Source: Dactylonectria macrodidyma (lineage: Eukaryota > Ascomycota > Sordariomycetes > Hypocreales > Nectriaceae). Taken from it: a DNA stretch of 64,000 nt. This document shows positions 36,124-44,023 of the stretch, in pieces. A program made the position numbers and the translations under genes. The DNA lies in the NCBI GenBank assembly GCA_020744425.1, contig JAGMUV010000011.1:992001-1056000 (forward strand), written 5' to 3'. Position 1 is the stretch's first letter, and each line of letters opens with the position of its first letter. The notes under the pieces are model-generated. The model was not told the origin of the DNA. It did not search any database and worked only from the letters and a program-made list of their open reading frames with translations.

Positions 36124-36684
36124 ATGTTAGGCTCAACTACCATACTTCGTGGATTCAAGATATCTGTCGCCTGTCTTGATGCCTTTCTTCAGGCTAATGG
36201 GGTAGATGAGACGTATGGCACACCACCAATGTTACAAAAACATCCAGACGATGGTCCCATTTCCGCGCTCCTATACTCTAAGATCACCGCCGCGGGTGGC
36301 ACTTCCAACAAGCACGGGTTTCGTGTTTTGATCCCTTCGAGAGAAGGGCATAATGCATCTACTGTTGCTTACGTTGCATATTCTTGGATCACGATCTATG
36401 CCCATCGCGAACTGAGGTTGGGCGATGATCTCTCTACTGAGATCCCGACAGGATTTGAAGAGTTGAGGAAGGAAATAGTGTCTCATTGTAACGGCATTAC
36501 CAATACTGGGCTTTCAGATGAAGGACGCATGGGTCTGTTCGCTGTCCACACGCATGAGTATCCGGGTTCATATAACCCCCCGGAACTTTTGGAGAGATAC
36601 AAGGTTGGCTCTCACCATTTCGTATCATCTGTTATACGTTCCCAAACTTGCAGTGAAAAATTTCTCGATTCGGTTAGCATCTAA
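36124..36684 (+). CDS. Hypothetical protein, probably lineage-specific
   Basis: Intronless ORF of 186 aa with normal amino-acid composition. It begins MLGSTTILRGFKISVACLD and contains HGFRVLIPSREGHNASTVAY and HTHEYPGSYNPPELLERYKV. No signal peptide, membrane segment or known motif is evident. The C-terminal part is not followed by obvious further exons. It sits at the border between the housekeeping block and the repeat-rich accessory segment. Not recognised; function not assigned. Confidence 0.6.
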   Translation: MLGSTTILRGFKISVACLDAFLQANGVDETYGTPPMLQKHPDDGPISALLYSKITAAGGTSNKHGFRVLIPSREGHNASTVAYVAYSWITIYAHRELRLGDDLSTEIPTGFEELRKEIVSHCNGITNTGLSDEGRMGLFAVHTHEYPGSYNPPELLERYKVGSHHFVSSVIRSQTCSEKFLDSVSI

Positions 36685-36696
36685 TTCCTAATTAAG

Positions 36697-36792
36697 AGAG
36701 CTCAGGGATAGCTCAGAGACGGCTTCAGGATGGCTCTGGGACAGCTCAGGACAGCTCAGGGACAGCTCAGAGATACTTAGGATGCTACAGAA
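36697..36792. repeat. GGGACAGCTCA-type short tandem repeat
   Basis: About seven imperfect units of 10-11 nt built on GACAGCTCAG, starting about a dozen bases after the stop codon of the 36124 ORF. The array contains variants such as GGATAGCTCAG and GGATGGCTCTG. Confidence 0.8.
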
Positions 36793-37792
36793 TGCGCTTA
36801 GGACAGGGCTACTTATAATTCCAGGTTATATCGGCCTGCCCCTGGCTCATAAAGCGGCGATACGTAGCCTACTAGCTTGCTTGCTAATACAGGCTTAAAA
36901 ATATTTAAAGTCTATGATTTCTCTTTAGTATACTGTAAGAGTTCCGACCTCTAGGAGTTGAGGGAGACCCTTATTGCAGATAAGGGCGTCACATGATAGC
37001 TCCTAGATTAGCCATGCGCCGAGGGCTCGCAAAGTGCTCAGCAAGTGAACGCTTGCATACACACCAATACCTACCTTCTGACATCTTATGCATCACCCTG
37101 ACAGCAATACTGTTGCATCTAGCGGATGGAAGTGATCATGTGTATGAGAAGCTCTTGCTATTCTTCCTATCTAACGAGGGTCTTTGGGTCAGTCTTATAG
37201 ACGAAGAAGCTGACGATGACCTCGGACGGCCGAGAGGCTCCGGATGCCTCGGGGTCTTTGACTTTATCTAGCTATTGATCTGATTGAAGGAAAAGCTAGA
37301 CTGCTAAAGTGAAGCGCTTCTAAAGCGATGCGCTCCTAGGAACTATCGCTTCCATTCAGTATATATATACATCCACTTAGCACTTTTATAGAGATAGCCT
37401 TACCAGCTATCAACCACACTTAATTACATTGAATCTACCATTCTACCATTATCAGACTGTAACCTACAATACTCACTACGATGTCCTGATCCACTCGATC
37501 ATACACCCTACGCCCGGACCTACCCTATACCCCTAGGATAGACCCGACCGTCACAGCTCGCTTGTTTGTCCCACTCGCTTATTATATATGTTATTCGATT
37601 AAACAATAGTACTAAATTTACTAGGGCGCACACCTATTTTCTAGATATCTTTCTTAGCTCGGTGAGTCGCTGACGATTTGGCTAGTCAACATACACCCCG
37701 TCCGTCCCTCAAGGGGGGTTGAGCTGAAATAAAATGACGAGACCCCCCTAGTATACTTGATCGAGACCCAAGTCTCGAATCCCTCCTAGAAT
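36793..37792. other. AT-rich repeat-derived interval
   Basis: Low-GC DNA with TA-rich patches and no credible gene. The right part holds a TATATATATA stretch (about 37360-37370) followed by CCTACGCCCGGACCTACC and CGTCACA. This arrangement is common in fungal LTR U3/R/U5 regions. A full LTR with both ends and a target duplication could not be defined. Confidence 0.45.
37508..37555. mobile_element. LTR-like terminus shared with 26476-26527
   Basis: CTACGCCCGG, ACCTACCCTA and a terminal CGTCACA recur in the same order in the 26.5-kb element about 11 kb away. Probably the 3' end of a decayed solo LTR. Confidence 0.4.
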
Positions 37793-38551
37793 CTAGCAAT
37801 TCGTCGACTCAACCTGGACACACACCTTCCGACGTGATGACGACTTCCGGACATGACCTTGGACGTATACCGTCGTAGAACCCGACGGGACATAAGCGCA
37901 ATCCGAAATAATTAATCCCGCAATGGATATGAACTTCTTGACCGTCATGGTCTTGGTTCCAGGTGCCCGAATGTAGCATGTGCCTTCGTATCCGGAGAAG
38001 TCGCTGTCGAGGTAACCAGTACCCCTCGAGGCCAGAGCGAAAGCCTCCTGGCAATCTGAGCGCTTTGCACGAGCCTTGGTCTTGCACCTTGGCGTGTATT
38101 TCGCGCGCTTTTGCACATCCGTGTCAGGCTGGTACGTGTCCATCAAGTCCACCATCGCCTGCAAGAGATTGTGCCCGGGGTCTTCGGTTTCGGAGAGGGC
38201 GGCTCGCAGGGTCTTGTTGGTGGCGGCCAGGCGGTCGTCGTCCTCTTCGAGATATCCCTGCAGGTGCTCGATGACCAACTCGTCGATGGGCAAGTTGTTG
38301 TATCCGACGACCTCTATGCCGGATGCGTTCTTCTCCACCTGGCCATCGAACGCGTAGCGCTCCCTAATGGCCTGTCCTAACCACCCCTTGGCGAGCATGT
38401 CCATGTAGTTGTGCACAGCAGAGGAGTTGTGAATTAAGGAGATTTGGATGAGGGTGTTGTTCCACGCGTTTTTGGGGATATCGATAAAGAGGAGATCTTC
38501 GGCAGACACCATCGCAACGACGGCACATTGAAGAAGTAAGACGGGTCGCAT
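37793..38551 (-). CDS. Secreted preproprotein with dibasic site and six-cysteine C-terminal domain (paralogue A)
   Basis: Intronless, 252 aa. Signal peptide about 1-17 (MRPVLLLQCAVVAMVSA). The pro-region (18-147) has FIDIPKNAW, KGWLGQAIRERYAF and GYLEEDDDRL. A Lys-Arg pair at 148-149 is a likely Kex2 cleavage site. The mature part (150-252) has exactly six Cys at 156, 167, 192, 218, 244 and 252, ending in RRKVCVQVESTNC. The layout and blocks are shared with 41298-42113, and the pro-region with 39381-39920. Several Asn-X-Ser/Thr sites sit in the pro-region. The architecture resembles fungal secreted toxin, effector or pheromone precursors, but the cysteine count does not fit KP4 and I cannot assign a known domain. 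Secretion is well supported; function is unknown. Confidence 0.82.
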   Translation of the reverse strand: MRPVLLLQCAVVAMVSAEDLLFIDIPKNAWNNTLIQISLIHNSSAVHNYMDMLAKGWLGQAIRERYAFDGQVEKNASGIEVVGYNNLPIDELVIEHLQGYLEEDDDRLAATNKTLRAALSETEDPGHNLLQAMVDLMDTYQPDTDVQKRAKYTPRCKTKARAKRSDCQEAFALASRGTGYLDSDFSGYEGTCYIRAPGTKTMTVKKFISIAGLIISDCAYVPSGSTTVYVQGHVRKSSSRRKVCVQVESTNC

Positions 38552-39380
38552 GTTGTCGGTATTGAGAGAAGAATATGATTGGGGCGTGTCTCTTCCTATG
38601 GAGCTCTGATGATTGGAGGTAGGAGTAGGAAGAAGGTTGATTTCTGGTTAGTTGACGGGCTCAAGGTCCTTACGTACTTATAACTAAACAAAGAGTCGTT
38701 GGTCGGCTTCGGCTCCCACGCCCGAAGTTTCCAGCCACTGAAACGGGTCTCGGGCTCCGAAGGCGAAGGACGAATTTCCATCGTCTGATTCCACTATGAG
38801 ACAGACCATGCTCCCAGGATGTTGTACGGGACGGCGGTGACAGCCCCAAGCTGCATGCGTCGTGGTCTGAGTTGCCGTCTTTTACGCCCGGTTTGTTATC
38901 ATCTGATAGCAATGCAATTTCATCTAAAATGTTTTCTGCATCGTCTTCCAAGGGTGCTATGCGGCACAGCCCGGGGGCTTCCCACTTGCGTGCATTTGTT
39001 CGTATTGGCCTCGGCCGGTAAACTTCTGGAAGAAGGCAAGGCACTTGTTTACCAACCTACCACCGCTGGAGGCGCGCATGCGGAACGGTAACTGACTCGC
39101 CCTCTAGAAATGAATGAATGCCTTCTCGTGAGCTAAATGAAGGATGACGTATCTGTAGTTGAGGACACTCTGTCTCGTAAATAAATGATTTTACCCTACC
39201 ATCTTATCATAATTCTTCTCAGAACAAATTACACAAAACATAACGAGTAAATAATTTAAATTCATGAAAAGAAAAGGCAGGCGGACACATAGCGGTACAG
39301 GTAATGCTGCTCAGTCCTTCATTGTTATACCCGGTCCCTTAAACAACTTAAGGCACTCCAAGTCAAGTTCAACACTATCC
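38552..39380. other. Intergenic region between paralogues A and B
   Basis: Contains the promoter of paralogue A (CT-rich sense leader just upstream of its ATG) and the 3' flank of paralogue B. No other gene is supported. Confidence 0.5.
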
Positions 39381-39920
39381 TCACTCTTCAAGCAGAATAT
39401 CAAGCACGCGGTCAACCTTGCTAAGGTCTAAGTCATGCTCCTCCAGAAAGCCAAGCACATCAGCCCTAAGTGCTCTCTTACGCCGAGCGGCGGGAGGGTC
39501 CGCCTCCATCATACTGACCATCTGGCGCACGAGTTCTATGTCAGGATCATCAGTGTTTGCGAGCCCTTCAGTCAAGACCGCTTTAGTGGCCTCAAGGCGG
39601 TCGTCATCTTCATCCATATACTCTTGTAGGTAGCTGAGTATAAGTTCGTAGAGCTGCATTCCGGTGTCGTCAACGATGCCGTCTGGGCCAATCGGGCTAT
39701 GGAATGAATAGCGCTCTCGGATTGCCAGGCCGAGAAAGCCTCGATCGAGGGCCTCAAAATACCGCTGCACTGCGCCACGGTCCTGCGCGTTTCGTACGGC
39801 GTCCTTATCCCACTCCCAGTTGGGCAAGTCGACGAAGCATAAGGTGACACCCCGTGGTATTTGCATGGTGGCTACCGCTGACGGTGTCTCAAAAGCGATG
39901 GATGTTGATGTATGTGCCAA
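39381..39920 (-). CDS. Stand-alone pro-region paralogue, no signal peptide or Cys domain (paralogue B)
   Basis: Intronless, 179 aa. It aligns along residues 24-150 with the pro-regions of the neighbouring secreted proteins: CFVDLPNWEW, GFLGLAIRERYSF, YLQEYMDEDDDRLEATK and DDPDIELVRQMVSMM. It differs in two ways. The N-terminus (MAHTSTSIAFETPSAVATMQ) is not a hydrophobic signal peptide, so it is probably cytosolic. After an RRKR at 146-149 the six-Cys domain is absent, replaced by an acidic helical tail of about 30 residues ending in LDILLEE. An internal Met at residue 19 could be the true start. Role unknown; possibilities include immunity, intracellular chaperoning or a decayed copy. The frame is intact, which argues against simple decay. 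Confidence 0.78.
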   Translation of the reverse strand: MAHTSTSIAFETPSAVATMQIPRGVTLCFVDLPNWEWDKDAVRNAQDRGAVQRYFEALDRGFLGLAIRERYSFHSPIGPDGIVDDTGMQLYELILSYLQEYMDEDDDRLEATKAVLTEGLANTDDPDIELVRQMVSMMEADPPAARRKRALRADVLGFLEEHDLDLSKVDRVLDILLEE

Positions 39921-41297
39921 AAGATGAATAAAGTGGATGATAAAGCGTCTTGTGATAGTCAGCTTCTGCAGTCCAGGATTAAAAAGGAAAGGTTTTCCCT
40001 TTTCATTTTGTTTTGGAGGTAGAAGAGTGAAAGGTTTACTTACTTCGCCTGCATTCGGGACGCTGGCTGGTCAATGGATGACGATAGGTAGGAGGCGAGT
40101 AGACTAGATGGATGTTGGTTGTTTAGTCCGGCGTGAATGCCACGTTTCGTAACTCTTCAAGCTAATAGTTTGCTCAAATGGCTCGTGTGATGGATGAGAG
40201 AGAAAAAAGAGCCTTGTTTGCCCACACACAAGGTGAGTTGTGCGTGCGCTAATTATGACATAAAGGAACAGACCTGATAGTGGAAAAGGAAGGTGGATGC
40301 TGGTTTCTAACAAGTTCGGAATACAAACCAACAACATCGAACAATTTCACAAGTTGATAGAGCTGATAAGGCAGCAGCCGGGTTACGGCAATGGTGTTTT
40401 CGTCTTCCGAGGCTGTCGCTTAACTACAGTGGGGGGGACAAAAGTTTGTAGCATCCTAGAGTGTTACGCGTTCTATCCCAGCCACCATCCACAAACTGTC
40501 AGGGGTTGTATTGTACAGACCAACAACATCGAATCATGATTCCACTAGCTGATGGAGCCAGTAAGGTGGCAGCCGGGTTGCGATGATGGTTTTTTTTGCC
40601 TTCCGAGGCTGTCGCTTAATTAGCATCCCAGAGTGTTACGCGTTCTATCTCAGTTACCATCCCACAAACTTATAGACCAACAACATCGAATAATGATTCA
40701 AAGCTGATGGAGCCAATAAGGCAGCAGTCAGGCTGCGACAATTAGTGTTTTCGTCTTCCGAAGCTGCCCCTTGACTACATGTGGCATCCCAGAGTGTTAA
40801 GTATTCTATTCCAGCCACCTACTCAATGGAGATAATCTCAGGCGGTGAAAACGCAAGACGGAGGACCAACAATCACCTAGTAATGCAGGCAGCTACGGGC
40901 CAGTGCGGCGCAACACCTTAGGAGGACAGTATAGTGATGGGCCCATCCATGAAAAGACCCAATGGTCACAATAGTATTGGACCAACTCAGACCGCAATAC
41001 ATGCTAGTACGAGCAGTCAAGGATTTCTAGGAAGCTAGTGCCGCGATGGCCTCATACGGAAAGAGGAAGAAGAAAAAGTCCCCGCACAGGCCTTGAGGAA
41101 TATCGGGATCTGGCTCCGAGAGCCCATGTTAGCCAGCCCAGGTCCAGCCGTTGGCATTGTGTTGCTTGCAAGCATGCCAATCTCTTCGGGATACCGTCTT
41201 CTTTTTCTTTAATAAGAGGCCCTCGAGCTAGTAGACTTGCGAGAAGCCAAACATGTTCACGCTCTCCATCTGCAACACACCCTTCATCTGATGCATC
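39921..41297. other. Intergenic region between paralogues B and C with tandem repeats
   Basis: Divergent promoter space for paralogues B (minus) and C (plus). It contains the three-copy repeat at 40327-40831, described separately. Short ORFs inside the repeat are not credible genes. Confidence 0.55.
40327..40831. repeat. Three imperfect direct repeats of about 155-190 bp
   Basis: Copies start at 40327, 40519 and 40676, each with ACCAACAACATCGAA. Within each copy recur a GCTGAT...AAGGCAGCAG motif, TTTTCGTCTTCCGA-type sequence, and GCATCC(C/T)AGAGTGTTA followed by TTCTAT. Spacings are 192 and 157 nt. The array is noncoding. Confidence 0.85.
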
Positions 41298-42113
41298 ATG
41301 GTCCTTCTTTTCACCCTTCTCAACGCGCTGCTATGCGTAACCACTATCAATGCACTGGACAATTCTTCTACAACATCTACTTCAGAGGCTACATTCTTCG
41401 CCAATCTGTCGGATGTGCTTCTCCTAGATATATCTTCCAACGGCTACTGGACAACCGACGTAATTGTTAACGCTGTGAACGAGACTGCGGTTAACAATTA
41501 TTACGACTATCTTCAAAAGGGCTGGTTTGGACAGGCAATGCGCGAACGCTATGCATTTCAAGGCCAGATCCTCGACGACGGCACAGTCAATCTCACAAAC
41601 ATGCTGGTTGACGACCTGATTCTTTCGCACCTGGGCGGTTATCTCGAAGATGCTGACTACCGCATTCCGAAGTCCAAAGCCATGTTCCTGCAGGCCTCGA
41701 CTTGGAATACGACCGATTCGGAAAAGGACCCTGGGCGAGACCTGCTGGAGAACGTCTCCTACCTGTTGCAAACATACAACCCACTCGTCAAACGAGCCGA
41801 CGCGTACGAAACCAATTGCAAAAGGTCAGCATGGTCCATACTCAGCGACTGCAAGAACCTACTGGCAAATTTACCGTCTGGGAGCACGGGTATCGGGGAT
41901 GACAGGGAGTCGCATTATGGGACATGCTGGGCCAGAGCTCCCGGCGACAAATTCATGAGCAGAACCAAATTCAAGGCTGGAGTCGGGCTCATCATCGAGG
42001 ACTGCTCGTTCACCAGGAGCAGTTATCGATGCTGCGTCTACGCCCAGGGCCACATTCCCGGAGCCTCTTCGCGTCGCAAAGTCTGCGTACAGGGTAGAAA
42101 CACCAATTGCTGA
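41298..42113 (+). CDS. Secreted preproprotein with dibasic site and Cys-rich C-terminal domain (paralogue C)
   Basis: Intronless, 271 aa. Signal peptide about 1-19 (MVLLFTLLNALLCVTTINA). The pro-region has VLLLDISSNGYW, KGWFGQAMRERYAF and HLGGYLED. Lys-Arg at 165-166 precedes a mature part of about 105 residues. Six Cys (174, 185, 210, 236, 263, 271) match paralogue A with spacings x10, x24, x25, x25/26 and x7. A CC pair (245-246) is extra, giving eight in total. The end is SSRRKVCVQGRNTNC, nearly as in A. Many Asn-X-Ser/Thr sites occur in the pro-region. It is on the opposite strand to A and B. Probably an extracellular disulphide-rich protein; toxin, effector or signalling roles are all open. 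Confidence 0.83.
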   Translation: MVLLFTLLNALLCVTTINALDNSSTTSTSEATFFANLSDVLLLDISSNGYWTTDVIVNAVNETAVNNYYDYLQKGWFGQAMRERYAFQGQILDDGTVNLTNMLVDDLILSHLGGYLEDADYRIPKSKAMFLQASTWNTTDSEKDPGRDLLENVSYLLQTYNPLVKRADAYETNCKRSAWSILSDCKNLLANLPSGSTGIGDDRESHYGTCWARAPGDKFMSRTKFKAGVGLIIEDCSFTRSSYRCCVYAQGHIPGASSRRKVCVQGRNTNC

Positions 42114-44023
42114 GGTCCACGCCAATGCGAGAGGGGCAGGATTTCGGGACCGATGTACGATCGAGAGTGGGAAACAGACATGTGTGTGCGGCACAAATTG
42201 GATTGTGCTCCTGTAAATAGAATCAGTCTCAGTCCTCCAGTAATTACTGCGCATTCTTGTCCACGAAAGCTGGGTCCAGTAGGCCAGCGGACAGAACTGT
42301 TAATAGTCTTGCTTCTTTTGTTGAATACTGACCAATGGATCATCTCCATTTAGTCTCCCCAGTATTGCGATCAATGTGATGCAATTTTCAATGACTCTCA
42401 GTCATCTGAGGAGTGGAGTCAGCGAGCATGGAATATGAGACAAGACCATCGTGCTGAAGTTCATGGGTCTATCGAGGGTAGAAATCCGCTCCCAGAGGCA
42501 TAGTGAACAATGAGACTCGACTCACTCCTTGATTATCCGTGCGTCTTTAGTCTGATTCTTAAGATTCATGACCAAGTCTTAGTTTCGTCCTGAGATTCCT
42601 CAAACGCTTCTTTTCATCTCATCTCCAACGCCAACGCCTAGTGCCAAATCTCAGACGCGCTCGTTCAACATCCGCTAGCTAGTCCAGCAGGCAACGCCGC
42701 GCTTTTAGACCGTCACAATGAAAGCTGATGTTTCGGAACTTTGAGTGGTGGTTGTGTTCTTAAGTGCTGCTAACCCTCTGTCCATGGTGTTGCTTCCGCC
42801 GCTTGAAGAGGTACATATAGCGCATAGCGTGTGTGACTAGCCGACGCACATTGCATTTCTCCAGTATTCTTTAAAGAAGGTACTAACATCTAGAACAAAG
42901 CTCTTACCTTCAAAGTATCAGTCTCTACTAATTTATGGTACTGCTTTTCCTAATCAAAGTATCAAACCAACCAAGTTGTCAGATTTATTTGCGACATAGT
43001 AAGATGGAATCCATAACTTGATGACAAAAATATGGGTATAGCACTGGCATTCCCGATGACTTTCGATGCCTTTGTGTAGGGTATACATGCTAGAAACCAC
43101 AGCTTCATGGTTAGCCCGGCTGCTCTCGATGGCGGCTTGTGGCCGGAAAACAATTCCCACGATGATCTCGATTAAACGATTGCACAGCATGGCATTCGAG
43201 TCAATACTGTCAGTGCTCCCTTCGCTTGCCGGAGCCGGAGCCTCATTCACGTATAAATCATGTGGACCACGATTTATAGGCTCTGTCGCTTAGTTTACTT
43301 GGTATGCCAACTTTGAAAACTTGCGCCCGTTTCATTTCTTGAGGGTTACTCTGTAGTGCTCTATCAATATCGAGGTTCGCGACCAGACGGCCACCCCGCG
43401 TGGACTAATTCATTTTCTGCATCTACGTCAGAATTTTTGTACTTGATCCCTCTAATTAGATCATTCATGAGCGGTTGAGCAGTGCCGCTGAAGAATAATG
43501 CAAGGATTTCTGAGCACTATTTTGGATTTTGAGGAGGATGTAGATCTGCGAGTTATTGAAGATGACCTGAAATACAGTGGCTTCATTCAACAGGCTAAGA
43601 ACTGTGGATGAGGAGTGCGTTCTTCAGAAAGCAGCATATGCAATAAAGTGTAGGTAACGCAATTTCAATTTTGGCTAAATGCCATACCCAAGAAGAAAGT
43701 CTGGCATGGCGCAAGCCCAATTCAAGGCTGACTTGCAGGCTGCCTCACACGTGCGCGAACCATGTTGCATCTGGACGCCTTCTCTGCACGCACTAAGCCG
43801 CCTCGCTTCCCACCCCTTTTCCGCAGCCCAAGGTGACCGACTTTCTAATTTCTGTCTGGTCGCTTTCTAGACGCCTTTCCGCAACCCTCGCCTCGATCCT
43901 TTGCACTCTCGAATGTCCGAAGTCGACTTGATCAACATCACACGCTCCTCCTCATTTTGGGCATCAATTAGCCCATAGCCTGGTCTGGACTAAGGCCCGT
44001 CATCCTCGCACGATTGTGCGAAG
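42114..44023. other. Intergenic region
   Basis: About 1.9 kb without a supported gene. A minus-strand ORF of 98 codons (42954-43250) has plausible composition but no recognisable motif or introns. I leave it unannotated. The last few hundred bases are the probable promoter of the fusion gene at 44024. Confidence 0.5.

Noticed and set aside
36937..37555. Complete solo LTR from TGTAAGAG to CGTCACA
   Set aside because: Only the right end has a second copy in the window. No target-site duplication was found, so only the right terminus is annotated.
37793..42113. KP4 killer-toxin homology for the secreted family
   Set aside because: KP4 has ten cysteines and a different spacing; only the general size of the mature part agrees. 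Not used as an annotation.
42954..43250. Minus-strand ORF of 98 codons
   Set aside because: Plausible composition but no motif, no introns and no context support.
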